This document shows, one piece after another, positions 8,177 through 16,758 of a stretch of 64,000 bases of DNA. Both the position numbers and the translations under genes were made by a program. Location: assembly GCF_001673405.1 (NCBI RefSeq), contig NZ_LZLV01000146.1, positions 1 to 64,000 of the forward strand, read 5' to 3'. Each line of letters opens with the position of its first letter. Positions within the stretch are counted from its first letter, which is position 1. The notes beneath the pieces are model-generated. The model worked only from the letters and a program-made list of their open reading frames with translations. It ran no database searches and was not told the origin of the DNA. The stretch comes from Mycobacterium sp. 1245111.1. Its GTDB lineage: Bacteria; Actinomycetota; Actinomycetes; Mycobacteriales; Mycobacteriaceae.

Positions 8177-8791
8177 ATGTTCGGTGGTGGATTTGCGGGC
8201 GGCCCCGGGTGGGGTGGCCCAGGGTTGGGCGGACCGGGCTTTGGTGGCCCGGGCTTTGGTGGCCCAGGCTGGGGCGCACCCGGTTTCGGTGGTCACGGCT
8301 GGGGAGGACACGGCGGACCCGGCGGCCCCGGATTCGGTGGACGCCACAAGCGCGTCGTGGTCGGCACGGCGGCGCTGCTGCTCGACGGACCCGCGAACGC
8401 GGAGCAGATCGTGCAGCGGGTTTCCGAGGCGACCGACGGCGCCTTCGCGCCTCCGCAGGGCATAGTCGAGCTTGCGATCGGGAAGTTGGCCGGCCGCGGG
8501 TTCGTAACCGTCGACGACGGAGTGGCTACCCTGACCGAGCTGGGCCGGAATGTCCTGCAGTGGAAGGGAATCAGCAGCGAGACCATTCACGCAAGGCTGG
8601 CGCAGGCCGGTAAGTTCGGCGACGTCGCGAAGATCCGTTGGGGACTGTTCGAACTCGCCGGGTTGGCGCGGACCATCCATTGGTCGGGCACTGACGCGCA
8701 GAAGGAGAAACTGGCCGAAGCGCGGACCAAGGTCCTGACAGCGATCACCGAGGCCAAGCAGTCACTGCACGGGGCACTCGCGGAGAGCTGA
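8177..8791 (+). CDS. PadR-like regulator with glycine-rich N-terminal extension
   Basis: 204 residues. The first 55 are a low-complexity Gly/Pro/Phe/Trp segment built from GGPGF and GGPGW units; the rest resembles a PadR winged helix (RVVVGTAALLLDGPANAEQIVQRVSE...GIVELAIGKLAGRGFVTVDDGVATLTELGRNVL) followed by a helical C-terminal domain. The start ATG is preceded by GAAGGAG. The glycine-rich arm is disordered-looking and may help self-association or partner binding. It is transcribed away from the MarR gene, with repeats in between. Regulated genes are unknown. Confidence 0.8.
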   Translation: MFGGGFAGGPGWGGPGLGGPGFGGPGFGGPGWGAPGFGGHGWGGHGGPGGPGFGGRHKRVVVGTAALLLDGPANAEQIVQRVSEATDGAFAPPQGIVELAIGKLAGRGFVTVDDGVATLTELGRNVLQWKGISSETIHARLAQAGKFGDVAKIRWGLFELAGLARTIHWSGTDAQKEKLAEARTKVLTAITEAKQSLHGALAES

Positions 8792-8809
8792 CCTCAACCA
8801 AATCGTCAG

Positions 8810-8836
8810 CGCGGCCGTGGCTTTCGCCCGGCCGCG
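8810..8836. terminator. Bidirectional hairpin between padR-like gene and coaD
   Basis: CGCGGCCG (8810-8817) pairs with CGGCCGCG (8829-8836); the loop holds a further GGC/GCC pairing (8819-8821 with 8826-8828). No U-tract follows. Position between two convergent genes suggests a mycobacterial tract-less terminator. Confidence 0.6.
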
Positions 8837-8840
8837 TTGG

Positions 8841-9332
8841 CTATTTACCACCCTTGGCCGATCGCAGTTTTTCGGCCAGCCGGCGATTAACGCCGTCGGG
8901 CAACAGCTTTGACACGTCGCCGCCCAGCGTCGCGACCTCTTTGGCCAATGACGACGACACGAACGAGTACTGCGGCGACGTCGCCACGAAAAATGTGTCC
9001 ACGCCGGCGATGTGCTTGTTCATCTGCGCCATCTGGAGCTCGTACTCGAAATCCGTGCCGGTGCGCAGGCCCTTGACGATCGCGGTCATGCCGTGCGAGG
9101 TCACGAAATCGACCACCAGGCCCTGTCCGGGCTCGACGCGCAAGTTCGGTAGATGCGACGTCGCGTCGTCGATCATCGCGATCCGCTCGTCGACGTCGAA
9201 CATTCCCTTTTTGGCCGGGTTGACCAGGATCGCCACCACCACCTCGTCGAACTGGGCCGCGGCTCGTTCGAAGACGTCGATGTGGCCCAACGTCACCGGA
9301 TCGAAAGATCCCGGGCATACGGCGCCGCTCAT
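8841..9332 (-). CDS. coaD: Phosphopantetheine adenylyltransferase
   Basis: Catalyses 4'-phosphopantetheine plus ATP to dephospho-CoA, the fourth step of CoA synthesis. The nucleotidyltransferase motif VCPGSFDPVTLGHIDVFERA is at residues 4-24 (with the T/HxGH histidine), and the C-terminal YSFVSSSLAKEVATLGGDVSKLLP matches the ISSSxVKE-type motif. ATG 9332 (MSGAVCPG) gives 163 residues, the expected length; the frame is open further upstream but that sequence is not family-like. It follows rsmD in the same direction, the common rsmD-coaD order. Ortholog of Rv2965c. Confidence 0.97.
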   Translation of the reverse strand: MSGAVCPGSFDPVTLGHIDVFERAAAQFDEVVVAILVNPAKKGMFDVDERIAMIDDATSHLPNLRVEPGQGLVVDFVTSHGMTAIVKGLRTGTDFEYELQMAQMNKHIAGVDTFFVATSPQYSFVSSSLAKEVATLGGDVSKLLPDGVNRRLAEKLRSAKGGK

Positions 9333-9355
9333 GTGGCATGACGGTACACGCCGAG

Positions 9356-9910
9356 TCACAGCCGTTCGGCCAGCTCCAGGCGGGTGTCGCCGTAAATCCG
9401 ATGCGGCCAGGGGTCCCACCCGTCGGGCCAGCTCACCTCTCGACTCCCAGTCGCGCGCTCGACGACGGCGACGGTTCCCTCATGCACCCAGCCGTTCGCC
9501 GTCAATGCGGTGAGCAGGCGCTCGACCTCGCCCGCGTCGACGTCATACGGCGGATCCGCCAGCACAAGACCGACCGGCGCAGTGGCCTTGGCGGCCAACA
9601 CGTCGGCGACGCGGCCGCGTCGCAGGATTGCCCCGGGCAAGCCGAGGGTGGCGATGTTGCGTTCGATCACCGCCGCCGCGCGCCGGTCCGACTCGACGAA
9701 CAGTGCCGATGCTGCGCCTCGCGACAACGCCTCGAGGCCCAGCGCACCCGAGCCCGCGTACAGGTCGAGCACCGCAAGACCCGACACGTCCAGCCGAGCG
9801 GTCACGATGTTGAACAGCGACTCCCGCACCCGATCGGTGGTCGGCCGGGTTCCCTGCGGCGGGACCGCGATCCGACGGCCTCCGGCGACACCGCCGACGA
9901 TGCGCGTCAG
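9356..9910 (-). CDS. rsmD: 16S rRNA (guanine-966 N2) methyltransferase
   Basis: SAM-dependent methylase of small-subunit rRNA. It shows the SAM loop VLDLYAGSGALGLEALSRGAAS and the catalytic LADPPYD motif. The family N-terminus TRIVGGVAGGRRIAVPP is encoded at 9907-9857, but the codon before it is CTG at 9910-9908, overlapping the pca stop; no ATG, GTG or TTG was found in the in-frame codons checked just upstream. A GTG at 9829 would remove about 27 conserved residues. I therefore propose a CTG start with translation coupled to pca. The downstream boundary and function are firm; the start is not. Ortholog of Rv2966c. Confidence 0.85.
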   Translation of the reverse strand: MTRIVGGVAGGRRIAVPPQGTRPTTDRVRESLFNIVTARLDVSGLAVLDLYAGSGALGLEALSRGAASALFVESDRRAAAVIERNIATLGLPGAILRRGRVADVLAAKATAPVGLVLADPPYDVDAGEVERLLTALTANGWVHEGTVAVVERATGSREVSWPDGWDPWPHRIYGDTRLELAERL

Positions 9911-12900
9911 CCGAGCACCACCAGCAGGTCCCCACCTTCGACCTGCGCGGTGTCCGACACGGCCACTCGCTCGACGGTGCCGTCGGCGGGCGCGGTGATC
10001 GGCGCTTCCATCTTCATCGCCTCGATCGTGGCGATCGTCTGGCCGGCATGCACCTGGTCCCCGGCGGAAATCCCGACGGTCACCACACCGGCGAACGGCG
10101 CGGCGACATGATTCGGATTGCCCTTCTCTGCCTTTTCCGCGGCCGGTATTTCGCTGGCAATACTGCGATCCCGGACCTCCACCGGTCTCAGCTGGCCGTT
10201 GAGAATGAACATCACCGTGCGCATGCCGCGTTCGTCGGGCTCGGAGATCGCCTCCAATCCGATCAGCAGCTCGACGCCGGGCTCCAACTGCACCCGGTGC
10301 TCCTCGCCTTGCCGCAGGCCGTAGAAGAACTGATTGGCCGACAATCGGGAAATGTCACCGTAGGTCTCCCGGTGAGTCTCGAATTCCTTTGTCGGGCCCG
10401 GGAATAGCAGCCGGTTCAGGGTCGCCTGACGCTTGTGCCCCTGCAGGCCCAATGCGGTTTCGTCTTCCGGTGTCAACTCCTCGATCGGCTTGGGCTCGCC
10501 ACGGCCGGCCAGGGCTTTGGTCCGCAGCGGTTCGGGCCAACCGCCCGCCGGATCGCCGAGGTCGCCGCGCAGAAACCCGAGGACGGATTCGGGAATGTCG
10601 AATTGCTCAGGGTTCGAGGCGAATTCGTCGGCGCTCAGGCCCGCGCCAACGAGCGCCAGCGCAAGGTCGCCGACCACCTTCGACGACGGCGTGACCTTGA
10701 TCAGCCGACCCAGTACCCGGTCGGCGCCGGCGTAGGCCTCCTCGACTTCTTCGAACCGGTCCCCTAGCCCCAGCGCGATCGCCTGCTGGCGGAGATTCGA
10801 CAGTTGCCCGCCGGGGATCTCGTGGTGATACACCCGCCCGGTGGGCCCCGGTAGACCGGATTCGAACGGCGCGTAGACCTTTCGCAATGCCTCCCAGTAC
10901 GGCTCCAGCTCGCACACCGCCGACAGTGACAACCCGGTGTCGTAGTCGGTGTGCGCGGCGGCCGCCACGATCGAGCTCAACGCGGGCTGGCTGGTGGTTC
11001 CCGCCATCGGGGCCGATGCGCCGTCGACTGCGTCGGCTCCGGCCTGCCACGCAGCGATGTAGCTGGCTAGTTGGCCGCCCGGAGTGTCGTGGGTGTGCAC
11101 GTGCACCGGCAGATCGAAGCGACTCCGCAGTGCACCGACGAGATCGCGTGCCGCCTGAGGGCGCAGCAGGCCGGCCATGTCCTTGATCGCCAGCACATGA
11201 GCGCCGGCTTCGACGATCTGGTCGGCCAGCTTCAGGTAGTAGTCCAGCGTGTAGAGATTCTCAGCCGGATCGGACAGGTCACCGGTGTAGCACATCGCGA
11301 CTTCGGCTATCGCAGAGCCGGTTTCGCGTACCGCATCGATCGCGGGTCGCATCGAGTCGAGGTTGTTCAACGCGTCGAAGATCCGGAAGATGTCGATCCC
11401 CGTCGCCGTGGCTTCTTCCACGAACGCCGACGTGACCAGCTCCGGATACGGCGTATACCCAACAGTGTTGCGGCCCCGCAGCAGCATCTGCAGGCAGATG
11501 TTGGGCATCAGTTCGCGTAGTTCGGCCAGCCGCTCCCAGGGATCTTCCTTCAGGAACCGAAGCGCCACATCATATGTCGCGCCGCCCCAGCACTCCACGG
11601 ACAGCAACTGCGGCATCGTCCGGGCGATATAGGGCGCGACGAGGCCGAGGCCGCTGGTGCGCACCCGGGTCGCCAGCAGCGACTGGTGGGCGTCCCGGAA
11701 GGTCGTGTCGGTGACACGAACTCCCGACGAGTCCCGCAGCCACCGCGCAAACCCTTCGGGGCCCAATTCAACCAGCAGCTGCTTGGAGCCGGCCGGCGGC
11801 GCCTTGCTCAGATCTATGTCGGGTAGCTTGTCCTGCGGGTACACCGCCGACGGCCGGGACCCGTGCGGCTTGTTGACCGTCACGTCGGCCAGGTAGTTGA
11901 GGATCTTGGTGCCCCGGTCGGCGGATGATCGCGCAGTGAGCAACGCCGGGTGCTCTTCGATGAACGAGGTGGTGATGCGGCCGGCCTGGAAATCCGGGTC
12001 GTCCAGGATTGCTTGCAGGAATGGGATATTCGTCGATACCCCGCGAATGCGGAATTCCGCGATCGCGCGCCGTGCCCGATTGATCGCGGTGGTGAAGTCG
12101 CGGCCCCGGCAGGTCAGTTTGACCAGCATGGAATCGAAGTGGGCGCTGATCTCGGCGCCTAGGTTCGTTCCGCCGTCGAGACGGATGCCCGCCCCGCCCG
12201 GGCTGCGGTAGGTGGTGATCCGGCCGGTGTCGGGACGGAATCCGTTGGCCGGGTCTTCGGTCGTGATCCGGCATTGCAGCGCGGCGCCGCGGGGGCGGAT
12301 GGATTCTTGCCGTAATCCCAAATCCTCCAGGGTTTCTCCACCTGCGATGCGCAGTTGGCTGGAGACCAGGTCGACGTCGGTGATTTCCTCGGTCACGGTG
12401 TGCTCGACCTGGATGCGCGGATTCATCTCGATGAAGACATGATGACCACGCTCGTCGAGCAGGAACTCCACGGTGCCCGCGCAGCTGTAGCCGATGTGGC
12501 GCGCGAAGGCCACCGCGTCGGCGCAGATCTTCATCCGCAACTCCGCCGACAGGTTCGGGGCCGGCGCCAGCTCGACGACCTTCTGGTGGCGCCGCTGCAC
12601 ACTGCAATCTCGCTCGTAGAGATGAATCACGTTGCCGTGGGTGTCCGCCAGGATCTGAACCTCGATGTGGCGGGGATTGAGCACCGCCTGTTCGAGGTAG
12701 ACCGTCGGATCTCCGAACGCCGATTCGGCCTCGCGGCTGGCGGCTTCGATGGCTTCGGGCAATGCTTCGGCGTCGGCGACCCGCCGCATCCCGCGTCCAC
12801 CGCCCCCGGCAACGGCCTTGACGAACAACGGGAATTCCATCTCGGCCGACGCGGACACCAGCTCGTCGACCGACGACGACGGTGTCGACGACTTCAGCAC

Positions 12901-13290
12901 TGGCAGACCCGCTTCGCGAGCCGCGGCGACGGCGCGGGACTTGTTGCCGGTCAGCGAAAGCACTTCGGCCTTAGGGCCGACAAATGTGATGCCTTTCTTC
13001 GCGCATTCGGCGGCCAGCTGAGGGTTTTCCGACAGAAAACCGTAGCCCGGATACACCGCGTCGGCCCCCGCGCGACGAGCGGTGTCGACGATGTCGCTGA
13101 CCGACAGATACGCACGAACCGGGTGGCCGATCTCGCCGATCTGGTAGGACTCGTCGGCTTTCAAGCGGTGCAACGAATTTCGGTCTTCGTACGGATAGAC
13201 GGCGACGGTGCCGACGCCGAGTTCGTAGGCGGCGCGAAACGCCCGAACGGCGATCTCGCCGCGATTGGCAACCAGCACTTTGGAGATCAA
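9907..13290 (-). CDS. pca: Pyruvate carboxylase
   Basis: Anaplerotic biotin enzyme converting pyruvate, bicarbonate and ATP to oxaloacetate. All domains are present in 1127 residues: N-terminal biotin carboxylase with ATP-grasp (VAGGGGRGMRRV; HVFIEMNPRIQVEHTVTE), a central HMGL-like carboxyltransferase (VTDTTFRDAHQSLLATRVR; HTHDTPGGQ), a PYC_OADA region, and a C-terminal biotinyl domain with Lys1093 in EAMKMEAP. ATG 13290 gives the standard MISKVLVANRGEIAVRAFRAA. The stop overlaps the proposed rsmD start. Ortholog of Rv2967c. Confidence 0.97.
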   Translation of the reverse strand: MISKVLVANRGEIAVRAFRAAYELGVGTVAVYPYEDRNSLHRLKADESYQIGEIGHPVRAYLSVSDIVDTARRAGADAVYPGYGFLSENPQLAAECAKKGITFVGPKAEVLSLTGNKSRAVAAAREAGLPVLKSSTPSSSVDELVSASAEMEFPLFVKAVAGGGGRGMRRVADAEALPEAIEAASREAESAFGDPTVYLEQAVLNPRHIEVQILADTHGNVIHLYERDCSVQRRHQKVVELAPAPNLSAELRMKICADAVAFARHIGYSCAGTVEFLLDERGHHVFIEMNPRIQVEHTVTEEITDVDLVSSQLRIAGGETLEDLGLRQESIRPRGAALQCRITTEDPANGFRPDTGRITTYRSPGGAGIRLDGGTNLGAEISAHFDSMLVKLTCRGRDFTTAINRARRAIAEFRIRGVSTNIPFLQAILDDPDFQAGRITTSFIEEHPALLTARSSADRGTKILNYLADVTVNKPHGSRPSAVYPQDKLPDIDLSKAPPAGSKQLLVELGPEGFARWLRDSSGVRVTDTTFRDAHQSLLATRVRTSGLGLVAPYIARTMPQLLSVECWGGATYDVALRFLKEDPWERLAELRELMPNICLQMLLRGRNTVGYTPYPELVTSAFVEEATATGIDIFRIFDALNNLDSMRPAIDAVRETGSAIAEVAMCYTGDLSDPAENLYTLDYYLKLADQIVEAGAHVLAIKDMAGLLRPQAARDLVGALRSRFDLPVHVHTHDTPGGQLASYIAAWQAGADAVDGASAPMAGTTSQPALSSIVAAAAHTDYDTGLSLSAVCELEPYWEALRKVYAPFESGLPGPTGRVYHHEIPGGQLSNLRQQAIALGLGDRFEEVEEAYAGADRVLGRLIKVTPSSKVVGDLALALVGAGLSADEFASNPEQFDIPESVLGFLRGDLGDPAGGWPEPLRTKALAGRGEPKPIEELTPEDETALGLQGHKRQATLNRLLFPGPTKEFETHRETYGDISRLSANQFFYGLRQGEEHRVQLEPGVELLIGLEAISEPDERGMRTVMFILNGQLRPVEVRDRSIASEIPAAEKAEKGNPNHVAAPFAGVVTVGISAGDQVHAGQTIATIEAMKMEAPITAPADGTVERVAVSDTAQVEGGDLLVVLG

Positions 13291-13313
13291 CGTACGTCCC
13301 TAACTTCGTTTGT

Positions 13314-13952
13314 TCAGATCAGCGTGGACCAGTAATCCCAGAACCGGACCACAATGAGCAGAAAGACCGCGGTGAACCAGATCGTGGCAATCGACCATCG
13401 CCAACGGTGGAGCTCGCGTACGACAACACTGCCGCCACCGTCGCCGGCCGGCCCGAACGGGATCGAAGCGACCACCACGAGCAACGAGATGGTCATTACC
13501 CACACCACCATGCAGTAGGGGCACAGGGCACCGATGCGGTACAGGCTCTGAACGATCAGCCAGTGCACGAACGCGGCCCCGAACAGCGTGCCGATCGTCA
13601 TGCCAATCCAATACCACCGCGGCAGTGGAACTTTGGCCACCGCCAGCACACCGGTCACGATGACGACGGTGAACGCCGCGATACCGATCAGCGAATTGGG
13701 GAAGCCGAAGGCGGACGCTTGCGGCGTTGTCATCACCGAACCGCACGCCACCACCGGGTTGAGATTGCACGACGGCACATACGCCGGGTTGATCAGGATT
13801 TCGATCTTCTCGACGGTCAGCGTGGCCGAGGCAATCAGGCCGAGCACGCCCGCGATCAAAATCCACCACGCGCCGGCCGAAGAGACCGCGGACGACACCG
13901 GGCTCGGATTGTCCACCGGCTCATCGGGTTTGGCGGCGGCCGTGGTTGTCAC
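13314..13952 (-). CDS. Vitamin K epoxide reductase (VKOR) family membrane protein
   Basis: Integral membrane oxidase that re-oxidises a periplasmic DsbA using quinone, so driving disulfide formation in exported proteins. The 212 residues carry four to five membrane helices, a loop cysteine pair (SCNLNPVVACGS) and the quinone-proximal CxxC (ALCPYCMVVW). GTG 13952 overlaps the stop of the preceding DsbA-like gene (GTGA), indicating coupling. Residues before the first helix are Pro/Ser rich and cytosolic. Ortholog of Rv2968c; pairing with Rv2969c-type DsbA is conserved in mycobacteria. Confidence 0.93.
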   Translation of the reverse strand: MTTTAAAKPDEPVDNPSPVSSAVSSAGAWWILIAGVLGLIASATLTVEKIEILINPAYVPSCNLNPVVACGSVMTTPQASAFGFPNSLIGIAAFTVVIVTGVLAVAKVPLPRWYWIGMTIGTLFGAAFVHWLIVQSLYRIGALCPYCMVVWVMTISLLVVVASIPFGPAGDGGGSVVVRELHRWRWSIATIWFTAVFLLIVVRFWDYWSTLI

Positions 13953-14731
13953 GGCGCCGGCGGGGTCGCAGCCGAGTCGATTCCCGGGACGTCCCCGACG
14001 ATCCCTTTGATCTTGTCGACAAAGGCTTCCGGCGTGGAGAACTCGTAATCCTGGCCGTTGATGCGGACGGTGGGCGTGGCGTGAATCCCGGCGGACGCCA
14101 CCAACCCGTCGACCATCGGCAGATACTTGCCGTCCTTGATGCACTGTGGGACCTTGCCCACCACGCCGGCCTCACGGGCCAACTCGGTCAGTTTTGCGTT
14201 GTCCGGGAATGACGTCCCGGTCTCAGAAGGCTGAATATCCTTGGTGTACAACGCCGTGTGGAATCGGCGGAAGGCATCGATCGACTCGTCGGCGATGCAG
14301 TAGGCGGCGTTGGCGGCGCGCGACGAGTAATCCTGGTTCTGCGGCCGGCTCAGGAAACCCGTCATGTAGTAGTCGGCGGCGATGGCGCCGTTGTCGATCA
14401 GCTTGGACACCGTCGGGCCAAAGCTGCGCTCGAAGTTGCCGCAGGCCGGGCAGAGAAAGTCTTCGTAGAAGGCCACCACGGCCTTCGGGTCTTTGCTTCC
14501 GTCCTTGGTGACCAGCTTGCTCGACGTCACCCGGATCGCCCGCGCGCCGCTGGCGGCGACCTTCTTGTCGTGGGACATCACGATGTAGCCGACCAAGACG
14601 ACGGCGAATAGCACCACGACCGAGGTGAGTCCGATCCGGACGAGCAGGTCGCGTCGGCGACTAGCGGCGTTCAGGTCGTACTTGGGACGGTTTGACTTGG
14701 CGGCTTTATCGGCCATGGGTTTGCTCACCAT
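13949..14731 (-). CDS. DsbA-like membrane-anchored thiol oxidoreductase
   Basis: Introduces disulfide bonds into secreted proteins. 260 residues: a charged N-terminus, one membrane anchor (LTSVVVLFAVVLVGYIVMS, about residues 35-54) and an extracytoplasmic thioredoxin-fold domain with active-site CPAC (FLCPACGNFE) and a cis-proline loop (IHATPTVRING). A second cysteine pair (AYCIADE and PQCIKDG) matches the M. tuberculosis protein. ATG 14731 is used; an inner ATG 14716 (MADKAAKSN) is an equally plausible start. It is the upstream partner of the VKOR gene. Ortholog of Rv2969c. Confidence 0.93.
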   Translation of the reverse strand: MVSKPMADKAAKSNRPKYDLNAASRRRDLLVRIGLTSVVVLFAVVLVGYIVMSHDKKVAASGARAIRVTSSKLVTKDGSKDPKAVVAFYEDFLCPACGNFERSFGPTVSKLIDNGAIAADYYMTGFLSRPQNQDYSSRAANAAYCIADESIDAFRRFHTALYTKDIQPSETGTSFPDNAKLTELAREAGVVGKVPQCIKDGKYLPMVDGLVASAGIHATPTVRINGQDYEFSTPEAFVDKIKGIVGDVPGIDSAATPPAP

Positions 14732-14810
14732 TCCGGATTGTCGGCTTTACTCCCCGACCGCGGTGCGGTCGGCGATAGCGCTTAAGCCTACCTACGTCAC
14801 TAGTGCCAGG

Positions 14811-15917
14811 TCAGACACGGCTGAGATGTGCCCGCAGCGCCGAAATCAGCTCGGTGGTGCCCAGCGCACTGCCACCGCCGAGGGGGAACAAGCTGGCGAA
14901 TCCGTGCGTCAGCGATCCCATCGAGCGCAGGTCGACGTGGACGCCGGCCGCGGTGAGCGCCGCGGCGTAGCTGTCGCCCTCGTCGCGCAGCGGATCGAAA
15001 CCGGCGGTCGCGATCAGTGCGGGCGGCAACCCGGCCAGCGACTCGGCCAACAGCGGGGAGATCCGCGGATCGGTCGCCTCGGCATCCGAGGCGCCCAGGT
15101 ACTGCTCGGTGAACCAGTCGATGTCGGCCTTGGTGAGCAGAAAACCATCGGCGAACAGCGTCAGCGACCGGGTCTGCGCGGTGAAGTCGGTGCGCGGGTA
15201 GATCAGCCACTGCAGGACCGGCAGCTGACCCCCTTCGTCGCGCGCGATCTGCGACACGATGGCAGCCAGGTTGCCGCCGGCACTGTCGCCGCCCACGGCG
15301 ACCTTGCCCGGTATCGCGCCGAGTTCCTCGGCGTGCTCGCGCGCCCACCGGAACGCGGCATAGGCGTCGTCTACCGCGGCCGGCGCCGGGTGTTCCGGTG
15401 CCAGCCGGTAGTCGACCGACAGGACGTGGACGCCGGCGTCCCGGCATGTCAGTCGGCACAGCGGGTCGTGGGTGTCGAGGTCACCGATCGTCCAGCCGCC
15501 ACCGTGGTAGAAGACCACCAACGGCGCCGGGTCCGACGTCGTTGGGTGATAGTGCCGCGCCGGAATCGTGCCGGCCGGTCCGGGAACCGACACATCGCTG
15601 ACACCGACATGGATCTGTGGTCCGCCAAAGCCCTGGGTCATCTCCCGCATCTGAGCCCGGGAAATGGCGACGTCTTGACCGCTCACCAGCCCGTTCATCC
15701 CGAACGCCCGCATTCCCGCCAGCGCCAACTGCAGTGTGGGGTCCAGCGTGTTGCCGTCGATGGTGACCTCGCGGCCACCCGAGAGCAGCCGCTTCGCGCG
15801 TGTCGGCACCCACGGAATCATCTTGAGGCCTGCGGTGGTGGCGGCGCTCTGCAACCTCCCGGCCCAGCCACCGGCGTTGAGCTTGGTATCCCGCACGCCT
15901 GGCAGACTTCGTGTCAT
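14811..15917 (-). CDS. lipN: Lipase/esterase LipN (hormone-sensitive lipase family)
   Basis: Alpha/beta hydrolase acting on short-chain acyl esters. The HGGGW oxyanion motif (VVFYHGGGWTIGDL), nucleophile GDSAGG (VAVGGDSAGGNLAA), an Asp in AGFDPLRDEG and His in SLTHGFASL make a complete catalytic set. ATG 15917 (MTRSLPGVRDTKLN) matches the N-terminus of mycobacterial LipN and gives 368 residues. Its start codon shares the CATG palindrome with the divergent aldo-keto reductase start, so there is no intergenic DNA between them. Ortholog of Rv2970c. Confidence 0.92.
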   Translation of the reverse strand: MTRSLPGVRDTKLNAGGWAGRLQSAATTAGLKMIPWVPTRAKRLLSGGREVTIDGNTLDPTLQLALAGMRAFGMNGLVSGQDVAISRAQMREMTQGFGGPQIHVGVSDVSVPGPAGTIPARHYHPTTSDPAPLVVFYHGGGWTIGDLDTHDPLCRLTCRDAGVHVLSVDYRLAPEHPAPAAVDDAYAAFRWAREHAEELGAIPGKVAVGGDSAGGNLAAIVSQIARDEGGQLPVLQWLIYPRTDFTAQTRSLTLFADGFLLTKADIDWFTEQYLGASDAEATDPRISPLLAESLAGLPPALIATAGFDPLRDEGDSYAAALTAAGVHVDLRSMGSLTHGFASLFPLGGGSALGTTELISALRAHLSRV

Positions 15918-16758
15918 GTCTAGTTCCTTGAGTCCCTCGGTCCCACTGAACGACGGTAATTCCATCCCCGCGCTCGGATTCGGCGTTTTCAAAGTCCCGC
16001 CCGCGGACACCGAGCAGGCCGTGAGCACCGCCCTGCAAGCCGACTACCGCCACATCGACACCGCGGCGATGTACGGCAACGAACGTGAAACCGGCCGCGC
16101 GGTCGCCGCCTCCGGCGTGCCCAGGGACGAACTTTACTTGGTCACCAAGTTGTGGAACTCCGAGCAGGGCTACGACAGCACGCTGGCCGCGTTCGACGCC
16201 AGCATGGAGCGGCTGGGCATCGACTACCTGGACCTTTATCTCGTGCACTGGCCGATGCCCAAGCGGAACAAGTTCATCGACACCTTCAAGGCGTTCGCCC
16301 ACCTCCGTGACCAGGGCCGCATCCGGTCCATCGGCGTCAGCAACTTCGAGCCCGAGCACCTCACGGCACTCGTGGACGCCACCGGAATCGTGCCCGCCGT
16401 CAACCAGGTCGAACTGCATCCGCGACTGCCGCAAACCGAGCTTCGCGAAGTGCACGCTCGCCTCGGTATCGCCACCGAGGCGTGGGGTCCGCTCGGGCAG
16501 GGATCGTTGCTGACCGACCCCGCCGTCGTCGCGGTTGCCGAGGGCGCCGGACGGACGCCAGCCCAGGTTCTGATTCGCTGGCATATCCAACTCGGTAATA
16601 TCGTCATCCCGAAGTCGGTGAATCCTGAGCGTATTGCGAGCAACTTCGACGTGTTCAATTTCGAATTGAGCGAAAAGGACATGGCGACAATCTCTTCGCT
16701 CGACGACGGAAACCGGCTCGGCCCAGATCCACGAACCTTCGACTTCACAGGCAGGTGA
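15916..16758 (+). CDS. Aldo-keto reductase (first of a tandem pair)
   Basis: NADPH-dependent reductase of aldehydes and ketones, (alpha/beta)8 barrel, 280 residues. The catalytic tetrad is visible: Asp and Tyr in HIDTAAMYGNE, Lys in LVTKLWN and His in LVHWPMP; the C-terminal cofactor motif is IPKSVNPERIASNFDVF. ATG 15916 (MSSSLSPSVPLNDGNSIPALGFG) fits the family N-terminus and overlaps the lipN start on the other strand. It shares extensive identity with the next gene, so the pair arose by duplication. Substrate not known. Confidence 0.92.
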   Translation: MSSSLSPSVPLNDGNSIPALGFGVFKVPPADTEQAVSTALQADYRHIDTAAMYGNERETGRAVAASGVPRDELYLVTKLWNSEQGYDSTLAAFDASMERLGIDYLDLYLVHWPMPKRNKFIDTFKAFAHLRDQGRIRSIGVSNFEPEHLTALVDATGIVPAVNQVELHPRLPQTELREVHARLGIATEAWGPLGQGSLLTDPAVVAVAEGAGRTPAQVLIRWHIQLGNIVIPKSVNPERIASNFDVFNFELSEKDMATISSLDDGNRLGPDPRTFDFTGR

